This document shows positions 33,546 to 48,270 of a DNA stretch of 64,000 nt, piece by piece. The stretch covers positions 14,073,017-14,137,016 of the forward strand of contig CM022675.1 in the NCBI GenBank assembly GCA_012295275.1, written 5' to 3'. The notes beneath the pieces were generated by a model, which did no database searches, was not told the origin of the DNA, and worked only from the letters and a program-made list of their open reading frames with translations. Numbering within the stretch: position 1 is the first letter of the stretch; each line of letters begins with the position of its first letter. The translations under genes and the position numbers were made by a program. This DNA is from Chrysomallon squamiferum. Its lineage: Eukaryota > Mollusca > Gastropoda > Neomphalida > Peltospiridae.

Positions 33546-36500
33546 TCCTTTTAACCCTAACCCTAGATCAGGTGATAAAAGTAATCAGTTTATTTTAAGG
33601 CTAAAACATCTCCAGCCTCATATTCTTTTTCAAAAGAATCAAAAGAATCAAACACGAATAAAATTTATGTAACCCTAGCTATAAGGCTAACCCTAACCCT
33701 AACCCTAACCCTAACCCTAGGTCAGGTTCTAAAAGTAATCCAAAAGAAGTCCGGAACATTAATTCTTATTCTAAGGCTACTTGTAATCTCCAGCCTCATA
33801 TTATTTCTATCAGAAGAATCAGGATCAAATCGTTGAATAAAATTTTTAACTGTTTCTATGCTTTTAAGCAGAGGTAACCCTAACCCAAAACCCTAACCCT
33901 AACCTAGCTCTAACATCTTAACAGTTAGGTTGATAAAAGTAATCCAAACAAGTCCTGAACATTAATTCTTTTCTAAGGCTACTTCTAATCTCCAATCTTT
34001 CATCAAACTCTCAATAAAATTTATGTAACCCTAGCTATAAATAACCCATCCCTAACCCTAACCCTAACCCTAACATAAGGTTGAAAAAAGAATAAAAGCA
34101 TCAAACTCGAATAAAATTACCCTAACCCTAACCCTAGCTCAGGTTAAAAGTAATCCAACAGAAGTCCGGAACATTAAACCCTAGCTCAGGTTCTAAAAGT
34201 AATCCAAAATCCCTAACCCTAGCTCAGGTTCTAAAAGTAATCCAACAGAAGCCCGGAACATTAATTCTTCTCCTAACGCTACTTCTAATCTCCAGCCTCA
34301 TATTATTTCTATCAGAAGCATCAAACTCGAATAAAATTTATGTAACCCTAGCTATAAGGCTAACCCTAACCCTAACCCTAACCCTAACCCTAACCCTAGC
34401 TCAGGTGATAAAAGTAATCCAAAAGAAGTCCGGAACATTAATTCTATTTCTAAGGCTACTTGTAATCTCCAGGCTCATATTCTTTCTAACATAAGCATTA
34501 AAGTCCAATAAAATTTATGTAACCCTAGCTTTAAGGCTAACCCTAACCCTAACCCTAACCCTAACCCTAGGTCAGGTTCTAAAAGTAATCCAACAGAAGT
34601 CCTGAACATTAATTTTTATTCTAAGGCTACTTGTAGTCTCCAGGATCATATTATTTCTATCATAAACATTAAACTCGAATAAAATCTACGTAACCCTAGC
34701 TTTAAGGCCCTAACCTAACCCTAACCCTAACCCTAACCCTAGCTCAGGTTCTAAAAGTAATCCAACAGAAGTCCTGAACATTAATTTTTATTCTAAGGCT
34801 AATTGTAATCTCCAGGGTCATATTATTTCTAACATAAGCATTAAACTCGAATAAAATTTATGTAACCCTAGCTTTAAGGCTAACCCTAATCCTAACCCTA
34901 ACCCTAACCCTAGCTCAGGTGATAAAAGTAATCCAAAAGAAGTCCGGAACATTAATTCTTATTCTAAGGCTACTTGTAATCTCCAGCCTCATATTATTTC
35001 TAACATAAGCATCAAACTCGAATAAAATTTATGTAACCCTAGCTTTAAGGCTAACCCTAACCCTAACCCTAACCCTAACCCTAGCTCAGGTGATAAAAGT
35101 AATCCAAAAGAAGTCCGGAACATTAATTCTTATTCTAAGGCTACTTCTAATCTCCAGCCTCATATTATTTCTATCAGAAGCATCAAACTCGAATAAAATT
35201 TATGTAACCCTAGCTATAAGGCTAACCCTAACCCTAACCCTAACCCTAACCCTAACCCTAGCTCAGGTGATAAAAGTAATCCAAAAGAAGTCCGGAACAT
35301 TAATTCTATTTCTAAGGCTACTTGTAATCTCCAGGCTCATATTCTTTCTAACATAAGCATTAAACTCGAATAAAATTTATGTAACCCTAGCTTTAAGGCT
35401 AACCCTAACCCTAACCCTAACCCTAACCCTAGCTCAGGTTCTAAAAGTAATCCAACAGAAGTCCTGAACATTAATTCTTATTCTAAGGCTACTTGTAATC
35501 TCCAGCCTCATATTATTTCTATCATAAGCATCAAACTCGAATAAAATTTATGTAACCCTAGCTTTAAGGCTAACCCTAACCCTAACCCTAACCCTAACCC
35601 TAGCTCAGGTGATAAAAGTAATCCAAAAGAAGTCCGGAACATTAATTCTATTTCTAAGGCTACTTGTAATCTCCAGGCTCATATTCTTTCTAACATAAGC
35701 ATTAAACTCGAATAAAATTTATGTAACCCTAGCTTTAAGGCTAACCCTAACCCTAACCCTAACCCTAACCCTAACCCTAGCTCAGGTGATAAAAGTAATC
35801 CAAAAGAAGTCCTGAACATTAATTCTTATTCTAAGGCTACTTGTAATCTCCAGGCTCATATTATTTCTATCATAAGCATCAAACTCGAATAAAATTTATG
35901 TAACCCTAGCTTTAAGGCTAACCCTAACCCTAACCCTAACCCTAACCCTAGCTCAGGTTCTAAAAGTAATCCAACAGAAGTCCTGAACATTAATTTTTAT
36001 TCTAAGGCTACTTGTAGTCTCCAGGGTCATATTATTTCTAACATAAGCATCAAACTCGAATAAAATTCGAATAAAATTTATGTAACCCTAGCTTAACCCT
36101 AACCCTAACCCTAACCCTAACCCTAACCCTAACCCTAACCCTAACCCTAGCTCAGGTGATAAAAGTAATCCAAAAGAAGTCCGGAACATTAATTCTTATT
36201 CTAAGGCTACTTGTAATCTCCAGGCTCATATTATTTCTATCATAAGCATCAAACTCGAATAAAATTTATGTAACCCTAAAGTTTATGTAAGGCTAACCCT
36301 AACCCTAACCCTAACCCTAACTCAGGATAAAAGTAATCCAAAGAAGTCCGGAACCCTAACCCTAAGGCTCTTGTAATCTCAGGTTCTAAAAAAGTAATCC
36401 AATTTAGAACCCCGGAACATTAATTCTTCTCCTAACCCTACTCAGGTTCTAAAAATCTCCAGTCCCTCATAATCTTTTCTAAGGCTATAAGCCTCATTTC

Positions 36501-39500
36501 AAACTCGAATAAAATTTATGTAACCCTAGCTATAAGGCTAACCCTAACCCTAACCCTAACCCTAACCCTAACCCTAGCTCAGGTGATAAAAGTAATCCAA
36601 AAGAAGTCCGGAACATTAATTCTATTTCTAAGGCTACTTGTAATCTCCAGGCTCATATTCTTTCTAACATAAGCATTAAAGTCCAATAAAATTTATGTAA
36701 CCCTAGCTTTAAGGCTAACCCTAACCCTAACCCTAACCCTAACCCTAACCCTAGGTCAGGTTCTAAAAGTAATCCAACAGAAGTCCTGAACATTAATTTT
36801 TATTCTAAGGCTACTTGTAGTCTCCAGGATCATATTATTTCTATCATAAACATTAAACTCGAATAAAATCTACGTAACCCTAGCTTTAAGGCTAGCCCTA
36901 ACCCTAACCCTAACCCTAACCCTAACCCTAGCTAAGCTTCTAAAACTAATCCTACACTAGTCCTGAATATTAATTCTTATTCTAAGGCTAATTGTAATCT
37001 CCAGGGTCATATTATTTCTAACATAAGCATTAATCTTGAATAAAATTTATGTAACCCTAGCTTTAACGCTAACCCTAATCCTAACACTAACCCTAACCCT
37101 AGATCAGGTGATAAAAGTAATCCAAAAGAAGTCCGGAACATTAATTCTTATTCTAAGGCTACTTCTATTCTCCAGCCTCATATTATTTCTATCAAAAGCA
37201 TCAAACTCGAATAAAATTTATGTAACCCTAGCTATAAGGCTAACCCTACCCTAACCCTAACCCTAACCCTAACCCTAGCTCAGGTTCTAAAAGTAATCCA
37301 AAAGAAGTCCGGAACATTAATTCTTATTCTAAGGCTACTTGTAATCTCCAGGCTCATATTATTTCTATCAGAAGCATCAAACTCGAATAAAATTTATGTA
37401 ACCCTAGCTTTAAGGCTAACCCTAACCCTAACCCTAACCCTAACCCTAACCCTAGCTCAGGTGATAAAAGTAATCCAAAAGAAGTCCGGAACATTAATTC
37501 TATTTCTAAGGCTACTTGTAATCTCCAGGCTCATATTCTTTCTAACATAAGCATCAAACTCGAATAAAATTTATGTAACCCTAGCTTTAAGGCTAACCCT
37601 AACCCTAACCCTAACCCTAACCCTAGCTCAGGTTCTAAAAGTAATCCAACAGAAGTCCGGAACATTAATTCTTCTTCTAAGGCTACTTCTAATCTCCAGC
37701 CTCATATTATTTCTATCAGAAGCATCAAACTCGAATAAAATTTATGTAACCCTAGCTTTAAGGCTAACCCTAACCCTAACCCTAACCCTAACCCTAACCC
37801 TAGCTCAGGTGATAAAAGTAATCCAAAAGAAGTCCGGAACATTAATTCTTTTTCTAAGGCTACTTGTAATCTCCAGGCTCATATTATTTCTAACATAAGC
37901 ATCAAACTCGAATAAAATTTATGTAACCCTAGCTTTAAGGCTAACCCTAACCCTAACCCTAACCCTAACCCTAGCTCAGGTTCTAAAAGTAATCCAACAG
38001 AAGTCCTGAACATTAATTTTTATTCTAAGGCTACTTGTAGTCTCCAGGATCATATTATTTCTATCATAAGCATCAAACTCGAATAAAATTTATGTAACCC
38101 TAGCTATAAGGCTAACCCTAACCCTAACCCTAACCCTAACCCTAACCCTAGCTCAGGTGATAAAAGTAATCCAAAAGAAGTCGGAACATTAATTCTTATT
38201 CTAAGGCTACTTGTAATCTCCAGGCTCATATTATTTTCTATCATAAGCATCAAACTCGAATAAAATTTATGTAACCCTAGCTTTTAACCCTAACCTAACC
38301 CTAACCCTAACCCCTAAAACTCCTAAAAGTAATCCAAAGAAGTCCGGAACATTAATTTTTTTTCTAAGGCTACTTAATCTCCAGGCTCATATTATTTTCA
38401 AAGCATCAAACTCGAATAAAATTTATGTAAAGCTTTAAAAAACCTAACCCTAACCCTAACCCTAACCCTAACCCTCTCAGCTCAGGTGATAAAAGTAAGT
38501 CCAGAAGCCCGGAACATTAATTCTTATTCTAAGGCTACTTCTAATCTCCAGCCTCATATTATTTCTATCATAAGCATCAAACTCGAATAAAATTTATGTA
38601 ACCCTAGCTTTAAGGCTAACCCTAACCCTAACCCTAACCCTAACCCTAGCTCAGGTGATAAAAGTAATCCAAAAGAAGTCCGGAACATTAATTCTTATTC
38701 TAAGGCTACTTGTAATCTCCAGGCTCATATTATTTCTAACATAAGCATCAAACTCGAATAAAATTTATGTAACCCTAGCTTTAAGGCTAACCCTAACCCT
38801 AACCCTAACCCTAGCTCAGGTTCTAAAAGTAATCCAACAGAAGCCCGGAACATTAATTCTTCTCCTAACGCTACTTCTAATCTCCAGCCTCATATTATTT
38901 CTATCAGAAGCATCAAACTCGAATAAAATTTATGTAACCCTAGCTATAAGGCTAACCCTAACCCTAACCCTAACCCTAACCCTAACCCTAACCCTAGCTC
39001 AGGTGATAAAAGTAATCCAAAAGAAGTCCGGAACATTAATTCTATTTCTAAGGCTACTTGTAATCTCCAGGCTCATATTCTTTCTAACATAAGCATCAAA
39101 CTCGAATAAAATTTATGTAACCCTAGCTAGCTTTAACCTACCCTAACCCTAACCCTAACCCTAACCCTAACCCTCAGGTTCTAAAAGTAATCCAACAGAA
39201 GTCCTGAACATTAATTTTTATTCTAAGGCTACTTGTAATCTCCAGCCTCATATTATTTCTATCTAAACCTCGAATAAAAATAACCCTAAACCCTAACCCT
39301 AGCTCAGGTTCTAAAAGTAATCCAAAAGAAGTCCGGAACATTAATTCTTATTCTAAGGCTACTTGTAATCTCCAGGCTCATATTATTTCTAACATAAGCA
39401 TTAAACTCGAATAAAATTTATGTAACCCTAGCTTTAAGGCTAACCCTAACCCTAACCCTAACCCTAACCCTAGGTCAGGTTCTAAAAGTAATCCAACAGA

Positions 39501-42500
39501 AGTCCTGAACATTAATTTTTATTCTAAGGCTACTTGTAGTCTCCAGGATCATATTATTTCTAACATAAGCATCAAACTCGAATAAAATTTATGTAACCCT
39601 AGCTTTAAGGCTAACCCTAACCCTAACCCTAACCCTAACCCTAACCCTAGCTCAGGTTCTAAAAGTAATCCAAAAGAAGTCCGGAACATTAATTCTTATT
39701 CTAAGGCTACTTGTAATCTCCAGCCTCATATTATTTCTATCAGAAGCATCAAACTCGAATAAAATTTATGTAACCCTAGCTATAAGGCTAACCCTAACCC
39801 TAACCCTAACCCTAACCCTAGCTCAGGTGATAAAAGTAATCCAAAAGAAGTCCGGAACATTAATTCTATTTCTAAGGCTACTTGTAATCTCCAGGCTCAT
39901 ATTCTTTCTAACATAAGCATCAAACTCGAATAAAATTTATGTAACCCTAGCTTTAAGGCTAACCCTAACCCTAACCCTAACCCTAACCCTAACCCTAACC
40001 CTAGCTCAGGTTCTAAAAGTAATCCAACAGAAGTCCGGAACATTAATTCTTATTCTAAGGCTACTTGTAATCTCCAGGCTCATATTATTTCTATCATAAG
40101 CATCAAACTCGAATAAAATTTATGTAACCCTAGCTTTTAACCCTAACCCTAACCCTAACCCTAACCCTAACCCTAACCCTAGCTCAGGTGATAAAAGTAA
40201 TCCAAAAGAAGTCCGGAACATTAATTCTATTTCTAAGGCTACTTGTAATCTCCAGGCTCATATTATTTCTAACATAAGCATCAAACTCGAATAAAATTTA
40301 TGTAACCCTAGCTTTAAGGCTAACCCTAACCCTAACCCTAACCCTAACCCTAACCCTAGCTCAGGTGATAAAAGTAATCCAACAGAAGTCCGGAACATTA
40401 ATTCTTATTCTAAGGCTACTTCTAATCTCCAGCCTCATATTATTTTTCTATCACCCTAGCTTAAAAAGCATCAAACTCGAATAAAATTTAGCTTTAAACC
40501 CTAACCCTAACCCTAACCCCCCCTAGCTATAAAAGTAATCCAAAGAAGTCCGGAACATTAATTCCCTAAGGCTACTTCTAATCTCCAGGCTCCCTAACCC
40601 TAATGTAACCCCTAACCCTAACCCTAACCCCCTAGGTTTAAAAGTAATCCAAAAGAAGTCCGGAACATTAATTCTTATTCTAAGGCTACTTGTAATCTCC
40701 AGGCTCATATTATTTCTAACATAAGCATCAAACTCGAATAAAATTTATGTAACCCTAGCTTTAAGGCTAACCCTAACCCTAACCCTAACCCTAACCCTAA
40801 CCCTAGCTCAGGTTCTAAAAGTAATCCAACAGAAGCCCGGAACATTAATTCTTATTCTAAGGCTACTTGTAATCTCCAGGCCTCATATTATTTCTATCAG
40901 AAGCATCAAACTCGAATAAAATTTATGTAACCCTAGCTTTAAGGCTAACCCTAACCCTAACCCTAACCCTAACCCTAACCCTAACCCTAGCTCAGGTTCT
41001 AAAAGTAATCCAACAGAAGTCCGGAACATTAATTCTTATTCTAAGGCTACTTGTAATCTCCAGCCTCATATTATTTCTATCAGAAGCATCAAACTCGAAT
41101 AAAATTTATGTAACCCTAGCTTTAAGGCTAACCCTAACCCTAACCCTAACCCTAACCCTAACCCTAGCTCAGGTGATAAAAGTAATCCAAAAGAAGTCCG
41201 GAACATTAATTCTATTTCTAAGGCTACTTGTAATCTCCAGGCTCATATTCTTTCTAACATAAGCATCAAACTCGAATAAAATTTATGTAACCCTAGCTTT
41301 AAGGCTAACCCTAACCCTAACCCTAACCCTAACCCTAGCTCAGGTTCTAAAAGTAATCCAACAGAAGTCCGGAACATTAATTCTTCTCCTAACGCTACTT
41401 CTAATCTCCAGCCTCATATTATTTCTATCAGAAGCATCAAACTCGAATAAAATTTATGTAACCCTAGCTAACCCTAGCTATTAACCCTAACCCTAACCCT
41501 AACCCTAACCCTAACCCTAACCCTAACCCTAACCCTAACCCTAGCTAGCTCAGGTGATTTAAAAGTAATCCAAAAGAAGTCCGGAACATTAATTCTATTT
41601 CTAAGGCTACTTGTAATCTCCAGGCTCATATTCTTTCTAACATAAGCATTAAAGTCCAATAAAATTTATGTAACCCTAGCTTTAAGGCTAACCCTAACCC
41701 TAACCCTAACCCTAACCCTAACCCTAACCCTAACCCTAGGTCAGGTTCTAAAAGTAATCCAACAGAAGTCCTGAACATTAATTTTTATTCTAAGGCTACT
41801 TGTAGTCTCCAGGATCATATTATTTCTATCATAAACATTAAACTCGAATAAAATCTACGTAACCCTAGCTTTAAGGCTAGGCCTAACCCTAACCCTAACC
41901 CTAACCCTAACCCTAGCTAAGCTTCTAAAACTAATCCTACACTAGTCCTGAATATTAATTCTTATTCTAAGGCTAATTGTAATCTCCAGGGTCATATTAT
42001 TTCTAACATAAGCATTAATCTCGAATAAAATTTATGTAACCCTAGCTTTAACGCTAACCCTAATCCTAACACTAACCCTAACCCTAGATCAGGTGATAAA
42101 AGTAATCCAAAAGAAGTCCGGAACATTAATTCTTATTCTAAGGCTACTTCTATTCTCCAGCCTCATATTCTTTCTATCAAAAGCATCAAACTCGAATAAA
42201 ATTTATGTAACCCTAGCTATAAGGCTAACCCTAACCCTAACCCTAACCCTAACCCTAGCTCAGGTGATAAAAGTAATCCAAAAGAAGTCCGGAACATTAA
42301 TTCTATTTCTAAGGCTACTTGTAATCTCCAGGCTCATATTATTTCTATCATAAGCATCAAACTCGAATAAAATTTATGTAACCCTAGCTTTAAGCTAACC
42401 CTAACCCTAACCCTAACCCTAACCCTAACCCTAGCTCAGGTTCTAAAAGTAATCCAACAGAAGTCCGGAACATTAATTCTTATTCTAAGGCTACTTAATC

Positions 42501-45500
42501 TCCAGCTCTCATATTATTTCTATCAAAGCATCAAACTCGAATAAAATTTATGTAACCCTAGCTTTAAGGCTAACCCTAACCCTAAACCCTAAACCTAACC
42601 CTAACCCCTAGCTCAGGTAAAAGTAATCCAAAAGAAGTCCGGAACATTAATTCTTTTCTAAGGCTACTTGTAATCTCCAGGCTCATATTATTTTCTAACA
42701 TAAGCATCAAACTCGAATAAAAAAACCCTAGCTTTATGTAACCCTAGCTTTAACCTAACTCTAAGGCTAACCCTAACCCTAACCCTAACCCTAGCTCAGG
42801 TTCTAAAAGTAATCCAACAGAAGCCCGGAACATTAATTCTTATCCTAACGCTACTTCTAATCTCCAGCCTCATATTATTTCTATCAGAAGCATCAAACTC
42901 GAATAAAATTTATGTAACCCTAGCTTTAAGGCTAACCCTAACCCTAACCCTAACCCTAACCTAAAACCCTAACCCTAACCCTAGCTCAGGTGATAAAAGT
43001 AATCCAAAAGAAGTCCGGAACATTAATTCTTTTTCTAAGGCTACTTGTAATCTCCAGGCTCATATTATTTCTAACATAAGCATCAAACTCGAATAAAATT
43101 TATGTAACCCTAGCTTTAAGGCTAACCCTAACCCTAACCCTAACCCTAACCCTAACCCTAGCTCAGGTTCTAAAAGTAATCCAACAGAAGTCCTGAACAT
43201 TAATTTTTATTCTAAGGCTACTTCTATTCTCCAGCCTCATATTCTTTCTATCAAAAGCATCAAACTCGAATAAAATTTATGTAACCCTAGCTTTAAGGCT
43301 AACCCTAACCCTAACCCTAACCCTAGCTCAGGTTCTAAAAGTAATCCAAAAGAAGTCCGGAACATTAATTTTTTTCTAAGGCTACTTGTAATCTCCAGGC
43401 TCATATTATTTCTATCAGAAGCATCAAACTCGAATAAAATTTATGTAACCCTAGCCCTAGCTCTAACCCTAACCCTAACCCTAACCCTAACCCTAACCCT
43501 AACCCTAGCTCAGGTGATAAAAGTAATCCAAAAGAAGTCCGGAACATTAATTCTATTTCTAAGGCTACTTGTAATCTCCAGGCTCATATTCTTTCTAACA
43601 TAAGCATCAAACTCGAATAAAATTTATGTAACCCTAGCTTTAAGGCTAACCCTAACCCTAACCCTAACCCTAACCCTAGCTCAGGTTCTAAAAGTAATCC
43701 AACAGAAGCCCGGAACATTAATTCTTCTCCTAACGCTACTTCTAATCTCCAGCCTCATATTATTTCTATCAGAAGCATCAAACTCGAATAAAATTTATGT
43801 AACCCTAGCTATAAGGCTAACCCTAACCCTAACCCTAACCCTAACCCTAACCCTAGCTCAGGTGATAAAAGTAATCCAAAAGAAGTCCGGAACATTAATT
43901 CTATTTCTAAGGCTACTTGTAATCTCCAGGCTCATATTCTTTCTAACATAAGCATTAAAGTCCAATAAAATTTATGTAACCCTAGCTTTAAGGCTAACCC
44001 TAACCCTAACCCTAACCCTAACCCTAACCCTAACCCTAACCCTAACCCTAGGTCAGGTTCTAAAAGTAATCCAACAGAAGTCCTGAACATTAATTTTTAT
44101 TCTAAGGCTACTTGTAGTCTCCAGGATCATATTATTTCTATCATAAACATTAAACTCGAATAAAATCTACGTAACCCTAGCTTTAAGGCTAGCCCTAACT
44201 CTAACCCTAACCCTAACCCTAACCCTAACCCTAGCTAAGCTTCTAAAACTAATCCTACACTAGTCCTGAATATTAATTCTTATTCTAAGGCTAATTGTAA
44301 TCTCCAGGGTCATATTATTTCTAACATAAGCATTAATCTTGAATAAAATTTATGTAACCCTAGCTTTAACGCTAACCCTAATCCTAACACTAACCCTAAC
44401 CCTAGATCAGGTGATAAAAGTAATCCAAAAGAAGTCCGGAACATTAATTCTTATTCTAAGGCTACTTCTATTCTCCAGCCTCATATTCTTTCTATCAAAA
44501 GAATCAAACACGAATAAAATTTATGTAACCCTAGCTATAAGGCTAACCCTAACCCTAACCCTAACCCTAACCCTAACCCTAACCCTAACCCTAGGTCAGG
44601 TGATAAAAGTAATCCAAAAGAAGTCCGGAACATTAATTCTTATTCTAAGGCTACTTGTAATCTCCAGGCTCATATTATTTCTATCAGAAGCATCAAACTC
44701 GAATAAAATTTATGTAACCCTAGCTTTAAGGCTAACCCTAACCCTAACCCTAACCCTAACCCTAGCTCAGGTTCTAAAAGTAATCCAAAAGAAGTCCGGA
44801 ACATTAATTTTATTTCTAAGGCTACTTGTAATCTCCAGGCTCATATTATTTCTAACTCCAAACTCGAATAAATTTATTAACCCTAGCTTTTTCTACCCCC
44901 TAACCCTAAAGCATCTAAAAAATCCTCGAATAAAATTTATGTAACCCTAGCCTCATATTATTTTCTATCATAAGCATCAAACTCTAGCCTTAACCCTAAC
45001 CCTAACCCTAACCCTAACCCTAGCTCAGGTTCTAAAAGTAATCCAACAGAAGTCCTGAACATTAATTCTATTTCTAAGGCTACTTGTAATCTCCAGGCTC
45101 ATATTATTTCTAACATAAGCATCAAACTCGAATAAAATTTATGTAACCCTAGCTTTAAGGCTAACCCTAACCCTAACCCTAACCCTAACCCTAGCTCAGG
45201 TTCTAAAAGTAATCCAACAGAAGCCCGGAACATTAATTCTTCTCCTAACGCTACTTCTAATCTCCAGCCTCATATTATTTCTATCAGAAGCATCAAAGAC
45301 TCGAATAAAATTTATGTAACCCTAGCTTTAGGCTAACCCTAACCCTAACCCTAACCCTAACCCTAACCCTAGCTCAGGTGATAAAAGTAATCCAAAAGAA
45401 GTCTGGAACATTAATTCTATTTCTAAGGCTACTTGTAATCTCCAGGCTCATATTCTTTCTAACATAAGCATCAAACTCGAATAAAATTTATGTAACCCTA

Positions 45501-48270
45501 GCTTTAAGGCTAACCCTAACCCTAACCCTAACCCTAACCCTAACCCTAGCTCAGGTTCTAAAAGTAATCCAACAGAAGTCCGGAACATTAATTCTTATTC
45601 TAAGGCTACTTCTAATCTCCAGCCTCATATTATTTCTATCAGAAGCATCAAACTCGAATAAAATTTATGTAACCCTAGCTATAAGGCTAACCCTAACCCT
45701 AACCCTAACCCTAACCCTAACCCTAGCTCAGGTGATAAAAGTAATCCAAAAGAAGTCCGGAACATTAATTCTATTTCTAAGGCTACTTGTAATCTCCAGG
45801 CTCATATTCTTTCTAACATAAGCATTAAACTCGAATAAAATTTATGTAACCCTAGCTTTAAGGCTAACCCTAACCCTAACCCTAACCCTAACCCTAGGTC
45901 AGGTTCTAAAAGTAATCCAACAGAAGTCCTGAACATTAATTTTTATTCTAAGGCTACTTGTAATCTCCAGGGTCATATTATTTCTAACATAAGCATCAAA
46001 CTCGAATAAAATTTATGTAACCCTAGCTTTAAGGCTAACCCTAACCCTAACCCTAACCCTAACCCTAGCTCAGGTTCTAAAAGTAATCCAACAGAAGCCC
46101 GGAACATTAATTCTTCTCCTAACGCTACTTCTAATCTCCAGCCTCATATTATTTCTATCAGAAGCATCAAACTCGAATAAAATTTATGTAACCCTAGCTA
46201 TAAGGCTAACCCTAACCCTAACCCTAACCCTAACCCTAGCTCCTAANNNNNNNNNNNNNNNNNNNNNNNNNNNNNNNNNNNNNNNNNNNNNNNNNNNNNN
46301 NNNNNNNNNNNNNNNNNNNNNNNNNNNNNNNNNNNNNNNNNNNNNNNNNNNNNNNNNNNNNNNNNNNNNNNNNNNNNNNNNNNNNNNNNNNNNNNNNNNN
46401 NNNNNNNNNNNNNNNNNNNNNNNNNNNNNNNNNNNNNNNNNNNNNNTTCTAACATAAACATTAAACTCGAATAAAATCTACGTAACCCTAGCTTTAAGGC
46501 TAGGCCTAACTCTAACCCTAACCCTAACCCTAGCTAAGCTTCTAAAACTAATCCTACACTAGTCCTGAATATTAATTCTTATTCTAAGGCTAATTGTAAT
46601 CTCCAGGGTCATATTATTTCTAACATAAGCATTAATCTTGAATAAAATTTATGTAACCCTAGCTTTAACGCTAACCCTAATCCTAACACTAACCCTAACC
46701 CTAGATCAGGTGATAAAAGTAATCCAAAAGAAGTCCGGAACATTAATTCTTATTCTAAGGCTACTTCTATTCTCCAGCCTCATATTCTTTCTATCAAAAG
46801 CATCAAACACGAATAAAATTTATGTAACCCTAGCTATAAGGCTAACCCTAACCCTAACCCTAACCCTAACCCTAGCTCAGGTGATAAAAGTAATCCAAAA
46901 GAAGTCCGGAACATTAATTCTATTTCTAAGGCTACTTGTAATCTCCAGGCTCATATTCTTTCTAACATAAGCATTAAAGTCCAATAAAATTTATGTAACC
47001 CTAGCTTTAAGGCTAACCCTAACCCTAACCCTAACCCTAACCCTAGGTCAGGTTCTAAAAGTAATCCAACAGAAGTCCTGAACATTAATTTTTATTCTAA
47101 GGCTACTTGTAGTCTCCAGGATCATATTATTTCTATCATAAACATTAAACTCGAATAAAATCTACGTAACCCTAGCTTTAAGGCTAACCCTAACTCTAAC
47201 CCTAACCCTAACCCTAGCTAAGCTTCTAAAACTAATCCTACACTAGTCCTGAATATTAATTCTTATTCTAAGGCTAATTGTAATCTCCAGGGTCATATTA
47301 TTTCTAACATAAGCATTAATCTCGAATAAAATTTATGTAACCCTAGCTTTAAGGCTAACCCTAACCCTAACACTAACCCTAACCCTAGATCAGGTGATAA
47401 AAGTAATCCAAAAGAAGTCCGGAACATTAATTCTTATTCTAAGGCTACTTGTAATCTCCAGGCTCATATTATTTCTATCAGAAGCATCAAACTCGAATAA
47501 AATTTATGTAACCCTAGCTTTAAGGCTAACCCTAACCCTAACCCTAACCCTAACCCTAGGTCAGGTTCTAAAAGTAATCCAACAGAAGTCCTGAACATTA
47601 ATTTTTATTCTAAGGCTACTTGTAGTCTCCAGGATCATATTATTTCTAACATAAACATTAAACTCGAATAAAATCTACGTAACCCTAGCTTTAAGGCTAG
47701 CCCTAACTCTAACCCTAACCCTAACCCTAGCTAAGCTTCTAAAACTAATCCTACACTAGTCCTGAATATTAATTCTTATTCTAAGGCTAATTGTAATCTC
47801 CAGGGTCATATTATTTCTAACATAAGCATTAATCTCGAATAAAATTTATGTAACCCTAGCTTTAAGGCTAACCCTAACCCTAACCCTAACCCTAGCTCAG
47901 GTTCTAAAAGTAATCCAACAGAAGCCCGGAACATTAATTCTTCTCCTAACGCTACTTCTAATCTCCAGCCTCATATTATTTCTATCAGAAGCATCAAAGT
48001 CGAATAAAATTTATGTAACCCTAGCTATAAGGCTAACCCTAACCTCGAATAAAATTTATGTAACCCTAGCTTTAAGGCTAACCCTAACCCTTAACCCTAG
48101 CTCAGGTTCTAAAAGTAATCCAACAGAAGTCCGGAACATTAATTCTTATCCTAACGCTACTTCTAATCTCCAGCCTCATATTATTTCTATCAAAAGCATC
48201 AAACTCGAATAAAATTTATGTAACCCTAGCTTTAAGGCTAACCCTAACCCTAACCCTAACCCTAACCTAA
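33546..48270. repeat. Satellite array A: CCCTAA blocks alternating with a 140-bp segment
   Basis: Roughly 80 monomers, each made of about 141 bp of non-telomeric sequence (landmarks GCTCAGGTGATAAAAGTAAT, AGTCCGGAACATTAATTC, AATCTCCAGGCTCATATT, AACTCGAATAAAATTTATG) plus 3-9 CCCTAA hexamers. Monomer starts at 35083, 35261, 35432, 35603 and 35780 give spacings of 178, 171, 171 and 177 bp, so length changes mainly in hexamer steps. TTAGGG runs on the minus strand throughout, with no inversion seen. Poly Thr-Leu and Arg-Val frames in it are hexamer artefacts. Confidence 0.97.
46247..46446. other. 200-N assembly gap
   Basis: Exactly 200 undetermined bases lie inside array A. The round number suggests a placeholder, so the true array length is unknown. 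Confidence 0.98.

Noticed and set aside
34900-47600. Open frames of Thr-Leu or Arg-Val/Leu-Gly repeats with an IKVIQKKSGTLIL unit
   Set aside because: They are the translation of CCCTAA hexamers and the satellite spacer; units repeat on both strands with no start, splice or family signature.
33256-48270. CRISPR-like arrangement of direct repeats and spacers
   Set aside because: The spacers are themselves repeated hexamers or identical units, the setting is eukaryotic, and no cas genes exist.
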